A stretch of DNA of 64,000 nucleotides, from the NCBI RefSeq assembly GCF_002906165.1, contig NZ_PPCN01000013.1, positions 1 to 64,000 on the forward strand, given 5' to 3'. Positions within the stretch are counted from its first letter, which is position 1. The number at the start of each line of letters is the position of its first letter. This document shows positions 34,869 to 44,300 of the stretch, piece by piece. Made by a program: the position numbers and the translations under genes. The notes beneath the pieces are model-generated. The model was not told where the DNA came from and searched no databases. It saw nothing but the letters and a program-made list of their open reading frames with translations. The DNA comes from Roseibium marinum (GTDB lineage Bacteria > Pseudomonadota > Alphaproteobacteria > Rhizobiales > Stappiaceae).

Positions 34869-36362
34869 ATGGCCGGGTATGTTTTGGCAATCGATCAGGG
34901 CACGACGTCAAGCCGTGCGATTGTCTTCGGCGAGGACTTCACCCCCGTCAGCGCCGGGCAGCAGGAATTTCAGCAACATTTTCCAAAATCGGGCTGGGTG
35001 GAACATTCACCGTCCGACATCTGGGACAGCACGCTGGAAGTCTGCCGTGAAGCGCTGGAAAAAGCACCTGAGGGGGGCGCGGGTGTCGCCGCGATCGGGA
35101 TCACCAACCAGCGGGAGACCACACTGGTCTGGGACCGGTCCACCGGCGTGCCGGTCTATAACGCGATTGTCTGGCAGGACCGCAGGACTTCGGAAACATG
35201 CGCCAGACTGCGGGGCGAGGGGCTTGAGGAAACATTCTCGGCCAAAACCGGGCTGTTGCTCGATCCTTATTTCTCCGGCACGAAAATCTCCTGGATCCTC
35301 GACAATGTCGAGGGCGTCCGGGAGAGGGCGGAACGGGGCGAACTGGCTTTCGGTACGGTCGATACCTGGCTGATCTGGCAGCTCACCGAAGGCGAGGTAC
35401 ACGCCACCGATGCCACCAATGCATCGCGCACACTGATCTACAACATCCATGAAAACGCCTGGGACGAGGACCTGTGCCGGCTGCTGGGAATTCCCATGAG
35501 CCTGCTTCCGCAGGTCAGGGACAGCGCCGACGACTTCGGATCCAGCGCGCCGGATCTCTTCGGCCGGCCGCTGCCGATCCTGGGTGTGGCCGGCGATCAG
35601 CAGGCGGCGACGGTGGGGCAGGCCTGTTTCAGGCCGGGCATGGTGAAATCGACCTACGGGACCGGATGTTTTGCCCTGATGAACACCGGGGAGACACCTG
35701 TCCGGTCGAAGAACCGCATGTTGACGACAATTGCCTATCGTCTTGACGGCAGGACCACCTATGCGCTCGAGGGATCCATCTTCGTCGCAGGCGCGGCGGT
35801 TCAGTGGTTGCGTGACGGACTTGGTCTCATCGACAGCGCGGGCGAGACACAGGGTCTCGCGGAACAGGCAGATCCGAACCAGGACGTCTATCTGGTTCCC
35901 GCTTTTGTCGGGCTCGGGGCACCTTACTGGGACGCGGACGCCCGCGGCGCGATGTTCGGGCTGACCCGGAACACGGGTCCGAAGGAGATCGCCCGGGCCG
36001 TCCTGCAGAGCGTCGGTTTTCAGACACGCGATCTGGTGGGTGCCATGCGGGCCGACTGGCCGGACGCGGAGCCCCCGGTTCTGCGGGTCGATGGTGGCAT
36101 GTCGGCGTCCGACTGGACGATGCAGTTTCTGGCGGACATTCTGGGCGCTCCGGTCGATCGGCCTACTGTGGCGGAGACGACGGCGCTGGGGGCCGCCTGG
36201 CTGGCCGGATCGAAAGCGGGCATATGGCCGGGCGCGGAGGCTTTTTCCGCGCAATGGAAGCTGGAAAGACGGTTCGAACCCGGTTTACAGGAAAGTGAAC
36301 GGCTTCGCCTGCTGTCGGGTTGGAAGGATGCCGTGAGCCGCACGAGATCTACTCCCGATTGA
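34869..36362 (+). CDS. glpK: Glycerol kinase
   Basis: It phosphorylates glycerol with ATP to glycerol-3-phosphate, the substrate of GlpD encoded upstream. The 497-residue FGGY-family kinase shows [16 protein letters not shown] near the N-terminus, [41 protein letters not shown] and the C-terminal [18 protein letters not shown], in which Gly/Asp residues bind ATP. No glycerol facilitator gene lies beside it. A terminator follows within 10 bp of the stop. Confidence 0.96.
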   Translation: MAGYVLAIDQGTTSSRAIVFGEDFTPVSAGQQEFQQHFPKSGWVEHSPSDIWDSTLEVCREALEKAPEGGAGVAAIGITNQRETTLVWDRSTGVPVYNAIVWQDRRTSETCARLRGEGLEETFSAKTGLLLDPYFSGTKISWILDNVEGVRERAERGELAFGTVDTWLIWQLTEGEVHATDATNASRTLIYNIHENAWDEDLCRLLGIPMSLLPQVRDSADDFGSSAPDLFGRPLPILGVAGDQQAATVGQACFRPGMVKSTYGTGCFALMNTGETPVRSKNRMLTTIAYRLDGRTTYALEGSIFVAGAAVQWLRDGLGLIDSAGETQGLAEQADPNQDVYLVPAFVGLGAPYWDADARGAMFGLTRNTGPKEIARAVLQSVGFQTRDLVGAMRADWPDAEPPVLRVDGGMSASDWTMQFLADILGAPVDRPTVAETTALGAAWLAGSKAGIWPGAEAFSAQWKLERRFEPGLQESERLRLLSGWKDAVSRTRSTPD

Positions 36363-36372
36363 TAAATTCCAG

Positions 36373-36399
36373 GACTCTCGCCATTGCGAGAGTCTTTTT
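36373..36399 (+). terminator. Rho-independent terminator after glpK
   Basis: GACTCTCG (36373-36380) pairs with CGAGAGTC (36387-36394) and TTTTTG follows. It closes the glpDK transcript. Confidence 0.9.
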
Positions 36400-36661
36400 G
36401 TTTTCAATGTCTTGATTTAGCAGGCAAAACGATTCCCAGACGGTACCAGTTTCCATTTCGATGCCATTGAAACGTTAAAAATTTACGTCAGCATCTCTTA
36501 CCCAGAAAAAATATTTCAAAACAGACCTTAAATTAGAAATATGTTGGCAGTTGATTTTCGGTCAAAAAACCGCCTTAGTTTGCGCTGGCTCGGGCTTAAT
36601 TCCATTGCACGATCTCAACGATGCAGGGCCCCTGCTTCTTCATCAAGGGGAGAACAGTTTG

Positions 36662-38266
36662 ATGAATTTCCAAAAATCCTTGAAGGCAACCCTTCTTGGC
36701 GCCAGCCTTGCCGTGATCGCGGCAACCGGCGCTTCCGCAAAAACCCTGGTTTATTGCTCGGAAGGTTCGCCTGAAGGCTTCGATACCGCGCTCTACACCG
36801 CCGGAACCACCTTCGATGCTTCCTCCAAACCGGTTTACAACCGCTTGGTTGAATTCAAGCGCGGCACGACAGAAGTGCTGCCGGGTCTCGCGGAAAGCTG
36901 GGAAGTTTCCGAAGACGGTCTGGAATACACGTTCAATCTGCGCAAGGGCGTGAAGTTCCACACGACAAGTTTCTTCACACCGACCCGCGATTTCAATGCC
37001 GAGGACGTGGTTTTCTCGTTCGAGCGGCAGCTGAAGAAAGACAATCCGTGGCACGAATACACCCCGGGTGCGGCGTGGGAATATTTCAACGGCATGTCCA
37101 TGCCGGACCTCATCAAGGAAATCGTGAAAGTTGACGATTACACGGTGAAGTTCGTGCTGAACCGGCCGGAAGCTCCGATGGTCGCCAACCTGGCGATGGA
37201 CTTCGCGTCGATCCTGTCGGCAGAATACGCCGACAAGCTGGCCGCCGCCGGCACCAAGGAGCAGCTCAACCAGGAACCGGTCGGAACCGGTCCGTTCACG
37301 TTCGTCGGCTATCAGAAAGACGCCGTGATCCGCTACAAGGCTTTCGCCGACTACTGGAACGGCAAGCAGCCGGTCGACGACCTGGTCTTCGCCATCACGC
37401 CGGACGCAGCGGTCCGCCTGCAGAAGCTGAAGGCCGGAGAATGCCACGTGATGCCGTATCCGGCGCCGGCCGATGTTGCCGATATCCGGGACGACAGCGA
37501 CCTGACCATGATGGAACAGCAGGGCCTGAACGTCGGTTACCTCGCCTATAACACCAAGGTGGCTCCGTTCGACAAGGCGGAAGTCCGCAAGGCGCTGAAC
37601 CACGCGATCAACAAGCAGGCGATCCTCGACGCCGTCTTCCAGGGCTCCGGCCAGGCGGCCAAGAACCCGATCCCGCCGACCATGTGGTCCTATAACGACG
37701 CGGTCGAGGACGACGACTACAATCCGGATCTGGCGAAGGAAATGCTGGAAGCCGCCGGTGTTTCCGATCTGTCCATGAAGATCTGGGCAATGCCGGTCCA
37801 GCGTCCCTACAACCCGAATGCCCGCCGCATGGCGGAGGTCATTCAGGCTGACTTCGCGAAAATCGGCGTGAATGTCGAGATCGTTTCCTATGAATGGGGT
37901 GAATATCTGTCCCGTTCCAAGGAAGTCGACCGCGACGGAGCCGTGCTGCTCGGCTGGACCGGAGACAATGGCGACCCGGACAACTTCCTCGCCGTTCTGC
38001 TCGGCTGTGACGGTGTTGGCGGTTCCAACCGCGCACAGTGGTGTGACGAGAACTTTGAAGCTCTCATCCAGAAGGCGAAGACCGTGACCGACAAGGCAGA
38101 GCGCACCAAGCTCTACGAAGAGGCACAGGTTGTCTTCAAGGAACAGGCTCCGTGGGCGACCATCGCGCATTCCGTCGTCTTCATGCCCATGTCCTCCAAG
38201 GTCACCGGCTACATCATGGACCCGCTTGGCGGCCATTGGTTTGACGGCGTGGATATTGCGGAGTAA
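36662..38266 (+). CDS. dppA: Dipeptide-type ABC transporter substrate-binding protein
   Basis: An SBP family 5 protein of 534 residues with a Sec signal peptide (cleavage near TGASA, residue 26). Conserved features are LVYCSEGSPEGFDTALY, LPGLAESWEVSEDGLEYTFNLRKGVKFH, DFNAEDVVFSFER and VGTGPFTFVGYQKD. It captures dipeptides (or haem or 5-aminolevulinate, which DppA also binds) in the periplasm for the DppBCDF permease encoded downstream. The start at 36662 is chosen because AAGGGGAG lies 9 bp before it and it begins the signal peptide; a 37-codon upstream extension is unlikely. Confidence 0.93.
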   Translation: MNFQKSLKATLLGASLAVIAATGASAKTLVYCSEGSPEGFDTALYTAGTTFDASSKPVYNRLVEFKRGTTEVLPGLAESWEVSEDGLEYTFNLRKGVKFHTTSFFTPTRDFNAEDVVFSFERQLKKDNPWHEYTPGAAWEYFNGMSMPDLIKEIVKVDDYTVKFVLNRPEAPMVANLAMDFASILSAEYADKLAAAGTKEQLNQEPVGTGPFTFVGYQKDAVIRYKAFADYWNGKQPVDDLVFAITPDAAVRLQKLKAGECHVMPYPAPADVADIRDDSDLTMMEQQGLNVGYLAYNTKVAPFDKAEVRKALNHAINKQAILDAVFQGSGQAAKNPIPPTMWSYNDAVEDDDYNPDLAKEMLEAAGVSDLSMKIWAMPVQRPYNPNARRMAEVIQADFAKIGVNVEIVSYEWGEYLSRSKEVDRDGAVLLGWTGDNGDPDNFLAVLLGCDGVGGSNRAQWCDENFEALIQKAKTVTDKAERTKLYEEAQVVFKEQAPWATIAHSVVFMPMSSKVTGYIMDPLGGHWFDGVDIAE

Positions 38267-38384
38267 ATCCGCCTGAATCCCGGAAGGCGCTGGCAGCGAT
38301 GCCGGCGCCTTCAAACATTATGACCGGCGGAAGCTCTCATGACACGTGACGGTTTTCGCTGGTTCTTCGTATCTGGAATCTGAC

Positions 38385-39392
38385 ATGTTTCGCTTTCTTT
38401 TCGGCCGGCTCGGACTGTTGATACCGACGTTTTTCGGCGTCACTCTGGTCGCCTTCTCGTTCATCCGTCTTCTGCCAGGCGACCCGCTGGACCTTCTTGC
38501 CGGCGAACGCGGCATTTCACCGGAACGCAAGGCCCAGCTTCTGGCGCAGATGGGTTTCGACAAGCCACTCTGGCGGCAGTATATCGACTATGTCGCCGGT
38601 ATTTTTCAGGGCGATCTGGGCACGTCCTTCGCATCGAAAAAGCCTGTGCTCGACGAGTTCATGACGCTGTTTCCGGCCACCGCCGAACTGGCGCTCTGCG
38701 CCATCATCCTCGCGGTCTGCCTCGGCATTCCCGCCGGTATCTTCGCCGCCGTCAAGCGCGGCTCGATTGCAGACCAGGCTGTCATGGGAACGGCGCTTAT
38801 CGGCTATTCCATGCCGATTTTCTGGTGGGGCCTGCTCCTGATCATCCTGTTTTCCGGCATCCTGCAGTGGACTCCGGTCTCGGGGCGAATCTCGCTCCTG
38901 TATTTCTTTCCGCAACCGACCGGATTCATGCTGATCGACAGTCTGCTGTCGGGGGAAAAGGGCGCATTCCTGTCGGCGGTCCGGCATCTGATATTGCCGT
39001 CCATCGTGCTGGCGACCATCCCGCTGGCGGTGATCGCCCGCCAGACCCGCTCCGCCATGCTTGAAGTTCTGGGCGAGGATTATGTCCGCACGGCCCGGGC
39101 GAAGGGGTTGCCGCCAAGTTCGGTGATCGGTCTTCACGCGCTGCGCAACGCGCTCATTCCCGTGGTGACGACCATCGGCCTCCAGGTCGGGGTGTTGCTG
39201 GCCGGCGCCATCCTCACGGAAACCATCTTCTCCTGGCCGGGCATCGGCAAATGGCTCGTCGACAGCATTTCCCGCCGGGATTATTTCGTCGTTCAGGGCG
39301 GCCTTCTGCTGATCGCCGGCATCATCATGCTGGTCAATCTCATCGTGGATGTGCTCTACGGCCTGATCAATCCGCGCATCCGCTACAACTGA
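38385..39392 (+). CDS. dppB: Dipeptide ABC transporter permease DppB
   Basis: The first membrane subunit, 335 residues with about six transmembrane helices: N-terminal FRFLFGRLGLLIPTFFGVTLVAF, LPGDPLDLL, and the EAA motif region DYVRTARAKGLPPSSVIGLHALRNA that touches the ATPases. The start at 38385 matches the usual MFRF N-terminus; thirteen additional upstream codons are open but atypical. Second gene of the dpp operon. Confidence 0.93.
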   Translation: MFRFLFGRLGLLIPTFFGVTLVAFSFIRLLPGDPLDLLAGERGISPERKAQLLAQMGFDKPLWRQYIDYVAGIFQGDLGTSFASKKPVLDEFMTLFPATAELALCAIILAVCLGIPAGIFAAVKRGSIADQAVMGTALIGYSMPIFWWGLLLIILFSGILQWTPVSGRISLLYFFPQPTGFMLIDSLLSGEKGAFLSAVRHLILPSIVLATIPLAVIARQTRSAMLEVLGEDYVRTARAKGLPPSSVIGLHALRNALIPVVTTIGLQVGVLLAGAILTETIFSWPGIGKWLVDSISRRDYFVVQGGLLLIAGIIMLVNLIVDVLYGLINPRIRYN

Positions 39393-39410
39393 GCCGAGGG
39401 TATAAGAAAA

Positions 39411-40340
39411 ATGACAAACACCTCCCCGGTCACGAAGGCCGATAAAGCCAGGCTCGAAGCGGAAAGCCGCAATGCCACCAAGGCGCAGCTTTACGAGTTC
39501 TGGTACTATTTTTCGCAAAATAAAGGTGCCGTTGTCGGCCTGATCGTCTTTTCCCTGCTGGTCCTGATGGCGGTGTTCGCTCCGCTCGTCGCCCCGCACA
39601 ATCCGGACATCCAGTACCGGGACAGTTTCCTGGTGCCGCCGGTCTGGGAAGAGGGCGGCAAGGCCGCGTTCCTTCTGGGGACGGACGCCGTCGGCCGCGA
39701 TATGCTCTCCCGCCTGATCTTCGGCGCGCGCTTTTCGCTGTTCATCGGTGTCGTCGTTGTCAGCATCGCTCTGGTCGGCGGGGTCGTTCTCGGCCTCATC
39801 GCCGGTTATGTGCGCGGAACCGTCGATACGTTCATCATGCGGATCATGGACATCATTCTGGCCTTTCCGTCGCTGTTGCTCGCCCTCGTGCTGGTGGCGA
39901 TCCTCGGGCCTGGCCTGATCAATGCGATGATCGCGATTGCCCTGGTGCTGCAGCCGCATTTCGTGCGTCTGACCCGGGCTGCCGTCATGTCGGAACGCTC
40001 TCGCGACTATGTGATCGCGGCGAAGGTGGCCGGCGCCGGACATTTCCGGCTCATGTTCAAGACCATCCTGCCGAACTGCGTGGCGCCGCTGATCGTTCAG
40101 GCGACCCTGTCCTTTTCCAACGCGATCCTGGATGCGGCCGCGCTGGGCTTTCTGGGCATGGGGGCACAGCCGCCCACGCCCGAATGGGGCACCATGCTGG
40201 CCGAGGCACGCGAGTTCATCCTGCGCGCCTGGTGGGTCGTCACCTTCCCGGGCCTCGCCATTCTGATCACCGTGCTTGCCATTAACCTGGTTGGCGACGG
40301 ATTGCGCGATGCGCTCGATCCGAAACTGAAGAGGAGCTGA
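39411..40340 (+). CDS. dppC: Dipeptide ABC transporter permease DppC
   Basis: The second permease subunit, 309 residues. A soluble N-terminus (1-35) precedes about six membrane helices, with LGTDAVGRDMLSRLIFGARFSL and an EAA loop RDYVIAAKVAGAGHFRLMFKTILPN. The typical OppC/DppC ending AINLVGDGLRDALDPKLK is present. It is 18 bp after dppB and 5 bp before dppD. Confidence 0.93.
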   Translation: MTNTSPVTKADKARLEAESRNATKAQLYEFWYYFSQNKGAVVGLIVFSLLVLMAVFAPLVAPHNPDIQYRDSFLVPPVWEEGGKAAFLLGTDAVGRDMLSRLIFGARFSLFIGVVVVSIALVGGVVLGLIAGYVRGTVDTFIMRIMDIILAFPSLLLALVLVAILGPGLINAMIAIALVLQPHFVRLTRAAVMSERSRDYVIAAKVAGAGHFRLMFKTILPNCVAPLIVQATLSFSNAILDAAALGFLGMGAQPPTPEWGTMLAEAREFILRAWWVVTFPGLAILITVLAINLVGDGLRDALDPKLKRS

Positions 40341-40345
40341 GGATC

Positions 40346-41182
40346 ATGTCTCTTCTTGAAATCAGGAATCTCAGGATCGAATTCGACACCGCGAAAGGGC
40401 CGTTCAGGGCGCTGGACGGTGTGGACTATACGGTCGATGCCGGTGAAGTGCTGGCTATCGTCGGAGAGTCGGGTTCGGGTAAATCCGTTGCCATGCTGGC
40501 GACCATGGGGCTTTTGCCGGACAGCGCGACAATCACCGCGGACAAGATGGATTTTGAGGGTAAGGACCTCAGGACCCTGTCCACGAGGGCGCGCCGCAAG
40601 GTGATCGGCAAGGACATTTCGATGATCTTCCAGGAACCCATCGCGAGCCTGAACCCGTGCTTCACGGTCGGCTTTCAGCTGGGTGAAACCCTGAAGACGC
40701 ATACAAGCCTGAGGGGCAGGCAGGTCAAGGACCGGGTGATCGAGCTTCTGACCTCCGTCGGCATTCCGGATCCGGAAGGGCGGATCGATGCCTTTCCGCA
40801 CCAGATGTCCGGCGGGCAGTGCCAGCGCGTGATGATCGCCATGGCGATCGCCTGCGCCCCGAAACTGCTGATCGCGGACGAGCCGACGACGGCCCTGGAC
40901 GTGACCATCCAGAAACAGATCCTGGATCTTCTGGTTCAACTGCAGCAGGACAGCGGCATGGGCCTCATCATGATCACCCATGATATGGGCGTCGTCGCGG
41001 AAACCGCAGATCGCGTGATTGTTCAGTACAAGGGACGGAAGATGGAGGAAGCCGATGTGCTTTCCCTGTTCGAGAGCCCGCAGAACCCCTATACGCAGGC
41101 GCTTCTTTCGGCGCTGCCGGAAAATGCGACCGGCAACCGTCTGCCGACGGTGAGCGACTTTGCCGAAGCGGGAGGATTCTGA
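40346..41182 (+). CDS. dppD: Dipeptide ABC transporter ATPase DppD
   Basis: A nucleotide-binding subunit of 278 residues with Walker [10 protein letters not shown] (about 36-44), Q-loop [13 protein letters not shown], signature [15 protein letters not shown], and Walker [13 protein letters not shown]. It ends soon after the [12 protein letters not shown] motif, so the C-terminal cysteine segment present in longer (about 325-residue) homologues is absent; many alphaproteobacterial copies are similarly short. It pairs with DppF, which starts 2 bp after the stop. Confidence 0.93.
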   Translation: MSLLEIRNLRIEFDTAKGPFRALDGVDYTVDAGEVLAIVGESGSGKSVAMLATMGLLPDSATITADKMDFEGKDLRTLSTRARRKVIGKDISMIFQEPIASLNPCFTVGFQLGETLKTHTSLRGRQVKDRVIELLTSVGIPDPEGRIDAFPHQMSGGQCQRVMIAMAIACAPKLLIADEPTTALDVTIQKQILDLLVQLQQDSGMGLIMITHDMGVVAETADRVIVQYKGRKMEEADVLSLFESPQNPYTQALLSALPENATGNRLPTVSDFAEAGGF

Positions 41183-41184
41183 TA

Positions 41185-42015
41185 ATGCCCGACGATGTAA
41201 TTCTCAAGGTCCGCGACCTCTACCGCACCTATGAAATCAGCGGCGGGATGTTCAAGAAGGGCTCGACACTGACCGCGGTCAAAGGCGTCAGTTTCGATGT
41301 GAAACGCGGCTCGACGCTGGCCGTCGTGGGTGAGAGCGGATGTGGCAAATCCACCCTGGCGCGCATGCTGACGATGATCGATGCGCAGAGTTCCGGTTCC
41401 ATCGAGATCGACGGCCTTTCGATGGATATTGCCAAAACCGGCATTTCCAAAGAGATGCGCCAGAAGGTGCAGATCGTTTTCCAGAACCCTTACGGCTCGC
41501 TGAACCCGCGTCAGAAGATCGGGCACGTGCTGGAAGAACCGCTGCTGCTGAACACGGACATGCCTGCCGCCGAGCGCCGGGACCTTGCGCTTCAGATGCT
41601 GGAGAAGGTCGGTCTGCAGCCGGAGCATTACGGCCGCTATCCGCACATGTTCTCCGGCGGCCAGCGCCAGCGTGTCGCGATCGCGCGAGCCATCATGCTG
41701 CAGCCGAAACTGCTGGTTCTCGACGAACCGGTCTCCGCCCTGGACCTGTCCGTCCAGGCGCAGATCCTCAATCTTCTGGCGGATCTTCAGGACGAGATGG
41801 GGCTGACCTATGTCTTCATCTCCCACGATCTGTCCGTCGTGCGCTATCTGGCGGACAAGGTGATGGTGATGTATTTCGGCGAAGTGGTGGAATACGGCAC
41901 GCGGGACGAGGTGTTCGAAAATCCGCGGCACGACTACACCAAGACACTCTTCGCGGCGACACCGCGCGCGGATGCTGAAAGCATCCGCAAACGTCTTGCG
42001 GCGAAGGTGGCTTGA
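41185..42015 (+). CDS. dppF: Dipeptide ABC transporter ATPase DppF
   Basis: The second ATPase, 276 residues: Walker A GESGCGKSTLARML, Q-loop IVFQNPYGSLNPR, signature SGGQRQRVAIARAIM, Walker B LLVLDEPVSALD and the H-loop SHDL. It completes dppABCDF in the order typical of peptide importers. No terminator is evident in the first 100 bp after the stop; a repeat doublet begins at 42121. Confidence 0.93.
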   Translation: MPDDVILKVRDLYRTYEISGGMFKKGSTLTAVKGVSFDVKRGSTLAVVGESGCGKSTLARMLTMIDAQSSGSIEIDGLSMDIAKTGISKEMRQKVQIVFQNPYGSLNPRQKIGHVLEEPLLLNTDMPAAERRDLALQMLEKVGLQPEHYGRYPHMFSGGQRQRVAIARAIMLQPKLLVLDEPVSALDLSVQAQILNLLADLQDEMGLTYVFISHDLSVVRYLADKVMVMYFGEVVEYGTRDEVFENPRHDYTKTLFAATPRADAESIRKRLAAKVA

Positions 42016-42120
42016 CGCGGTGTCCCGGCGACAATCGGCTGAAGCAGCAACCCTTCAGTTCGTCGTCAACCCTGTCTACCACACTGCCGATTTAAGGGTT
42101 TCAGGCCCATTATGTCAGCT

Positions 42121-42233
42121 TCGTCATTGCAGGGCTTGACCCTGCAATCCATGCCGTGAACTTACAGCAAGGCAGGCTGGAGTTCGGGGTGACGAAACGG
42201 CATGGATGCCATGGTCAAGCCATGGCATGACGG
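42121..42233. repeat. Inverted pair of palindromic repeats (REPIN-like) after dppF
   Basis: Two copies of a 36-bp element lie head to head. The first reads CGTCAT-(8)-GGCTTGACC-(8)-ATCCATGCCGT; its core hairpin is TTGCAGGG/CCCTGCAA (42127-42134 with 42140-42147). The reverse complement of the second has the same outline, with core ATGCCATGG/CCATGGCAT (42206-42214 with 42220-42228). Flanking TTCGTCA/TGACGAA (42119-42125 with 42190-42196) also pair. This is the form of a mobile REP doublet and is common in alphaproteobacterial intergenic DNA. The rest of 42016-42415 shows no gene. Confidence 0.7.
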
Positions 42234-42395
42234 AAATAAATGTATTCCGGACACCGCGCAGCGAAGATTCCGGATCGGAACGACGGTAAGGCTGTGACGG
42301 TGTCATCAGACTGAGCCCCACTTCCTCCGGGAGTGTAGCCCTAATTCACGCATCTGGTGAAGAAAGAGGTACCTGAGAGAGTTGCTTTCTTCGTT

Positions 42396-42415
42396 ATTTC
42401 GGGTATTCTCGAAAT
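42396..42415 (+). promoter_or_regulatory. Candidate ArsR operator abutting the arsR start
   Basis: ATTTCG (42396-42401) and CGAAAT (42410-42415) form a perfect inverted repeat with 8 bp between arms; the second arm ends directly at the arsR ATG. No Shine-Dalgarno is visible in the same stretch. ArsR-type repressors bind such short palindromes over their own promoter, so autoregulation is likely. Confidence 0.5.
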
Positions 42416-42769
42416 ATGGAAAAAGAAGACGCTCTCAATGCGTTGGCCGCCCTGGGTCAGGAAACCCGCCTCGACGTCTTTCGCCTGCTGGTGAAAGCGG
42501 GAAAAGAAGGCATGACCGCCGGCGCCATCTCAGATGCGCTCGAAGTTCGTCCCAATACCCTGTCGACCCACCTGGGCGCTCTGTCCCGTTCCGGCCTTGT
42601 GCAGGCCGAGCGGGACGGGCGTTCGATCTGCTACCGCGCGAACCTGGAGACCATGCGGGTTCTGGTGACCTACCTGCTGCAGGACTGCTGCGGCGGCAAT
42701 CCGGAGCTTTGTGCTCCATTTCTCAATATGGCAGGAACGGCATCCCGTCACGGCACGAATGATTGCTGA
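42416..42769 (+). CDS. arsR: ArsR-family arsenic-responsive repressor
   Basis: The 117-residue protein is a winged-helix regulator: ALAALGQETRLDVFRLLVKAGKEG, ISDALEVRPNTLSTHLGALSRSGLVQ and RDGRSICYRANLE follow the ArsR pattern. The usual N-terminal CVC metal site is lacking. Instead, a C-terminal cluster DCCGGNPELC supplies cysteines that could bind As(III), as in the C-terminal-site ArsR type. The downstream acr3 confirms the arsenic context. The start codon abuts a probable operator, and a ribosome site is not obvious. Confidence 0.88.
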   Translation: MEKEDALNALAALGQETRLDVFRLLVKAGKEGMTAGAISDALEVRPNTLSTHLGALSRSGLVQAERDGRSICYRANLETMRVLVTYLLQDCCGGNPELCAPFLNMAGTASRHGTNDC

Positions 42770-42789
42770 GAGCCCGGCAAGGTGAACTG

Positions 42790-43042
42790 GTGAAAGAACG
42801 TGGTGTCTTGTTTGTCTGCGCAGCGAACCGTGTTGTTCCAACCCGGCTGCGCCTGAAGTCGATCTCACCCTTGCCGTTTGCCATCGCGCCGCGGGGAGGC
42901 CTTTCCGGCTCAGCTCCCCTGCGGTCCCTCACTGGAACATCCCGGTCCGGCGAAAACCCCGGGAGCGGAAAGCAGGGTCGGGGCTGCCTTTGATGCAGCT
43001 TTCGAGCTGCTCGAAAACCGAATAACGAAAGAGTTGTCATGA
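42790..43042 (+). pseudogene. arsC: Decayed arsenate reductase (arsC) remnant
   Basis: Three fragments of the low-molecular-weight-phosphatase-type ArsC appear in order but in different frames. First is an N-terminal start VKERGVLFVCAANRV (GTG at 42790) where the active-site loop begins. Second is PEVDLTLAVCHRAAG (about 42849-42896), equal to the family's DxVxTVCDNAAGE segment. Third is a C-terminal end [19 protein letters not shown]...ITKELS (42947-43042). The intact enzyme is about 150-170 residues; only about 80 codons remain, so most of the middle is deleted and at least two frameshifts are needed. The last codon still overlaps the acr3 start (ATGA). Confidence 0.75.
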
Positions 43043-44088
43043 GCCAAGAAACATCCTCACCCATGGGGCTCTTCGAGCGATATCTGTCGCTCTGGGTCGC
43101 TTTATGTATTGCCGCCGGCGTCGGTCTCGGCGCGGTTTTCCCCTGGATCTTCCAGACGATCGCGTCGTTCGAATATGCCAGCGTCAACCTCGTCGTCGCC
43201 GTACTGATCTGGGTCATGATCTACCCGATGATGGTGAACGTCGATTTTGCCTCCCTGAAGGACGTCGGCAAAAAGCCGAAAGGCCTGTGCATCACCATCG
43301 TCGTCAACTGGCTGATAAAGCCGTTCACGATGGCGGCCCTCGGGATCCTGTTTTTCGAGCACGTCTTCGCCGGCCTCGTCGATCCTCAGACCGCGAAAGA
43401 ATACATCGCGGGCATGATCCTGCTCGGGGTCGCACCCTGTACGGCCATGGTGTTCGTCTGGAGCCAGATGGTGCGGGGCGATGCCAATTACACGCTCGTG
43501 CAGGTTTCGATCAACGACATCATCATGGTCTTCGCCTTCGCGCCGATCGCGGCGCTGCTGCTCGGCGTCACCGATATCATCGTCCCGTGGCAGACCCTGC
43601 TGCTTTCGGTGATCCTTTACGTCGTCATACCGCTCATCGCCGGGTACTTCACGCGCAAGGCTCTGGATGGAACGGGCAATCACGAGCGCATTGCCGAGTT
43701 CACCGGGAAAGTCAAACCGTTCTCGGTCATGGGCCTGCTGGCGACGGTCGTTCTGCTGTTCGGATTTCAGGCGCAAACGATTCTCGAAAAGCCGATGGTC
43801 ATCGTGCTGATCGCGGTGCCGCTGCTCATCCAGAGTTATGGCATTTTCTTCATTGCCTATGCCTGGGGTTATCTGTGGCGCGTGCCGTTCACAACCGCGG
43901 CTCCGGCGGCGCTCATCGGAACCTCGAATTTCTTCGAACTCGCGGTCGCTGTCGCCATCAGCCTGTTCGGACTGAATTCCGGTGCCGCGCTGGCGACGGT
44001 CGTCGGCGTTCTGGTTGAGGTTCCCGTGATGTTGTCCCTGGTGGCCTTCGCCAACAGGACACGGTCCCATTTTCCCGCGACCGCGTAG
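43039..44088 (+). CDS. acr3: Arsenite efflux transporter ACR3
   Basis: An inner-membrane arsenite/proton exchanger of the ACR3 (BART) family with 349 residues and about ten transmembrane helices. Typical segments are [36 protein letters not shown], the conserved Cys in [15 protein letters not shown] and [19 protein letters not shown]. With arsR upstream it gives arsenite resistance. Arsenate reduction would have to be supplied elsewhere because the intervening arsC is broken. The ATG overlaps the arsC remnant's stop. Confidence 0.93.
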   Translation: MSQETSSPMGLFERYLSLWVALCIAAGVGLGAVFPWIFQTIASFEYASVNLVVAVLIWVMIYPMMVNVDFASLKDVGKKPKGLCITIVVNWLIKPFTMAALGILFFEHVFAGLVDPQTAKEYIAGMILLGVAPCTAMVFVWSQMVRGDANYTLVQVSINDIIMVFAFAPIAALLLGVTDIIVPWQTLLLSVILYVVIPLIAGYFTRKALDGTGNHERIAEFTGKVKPFSVMGLLATVVLLFGFQAQTILEKPMVIVLIAVPLLIQSYGIFFIAYAWGYLWRVPFTTAAPAALIGTSNFFELAVAVAISLFGLNSGAALATVVGVLVEVPVMLSLVAFANRTRSHFPATA

Positions 44089-44300
44089 ACGGCGCGGACG
44101 TCCCGTCCCGCGTTTTCGAAATTGCGCCGCGCCGTCCCGGTCAGGGATGACGCGGTTATCTGCTAACGCTCCTTCGTCGCCACTGCGTTTTCCGCATAGG
44201 ATGCGATTGACACTTCGAGCAGCATGACCAAAAGCTCCCTTGACCGGGGAAGGACGCTGACCCGGGTTTCGATTTCAGGCAAGGGCAGGCATTAGAGTTC

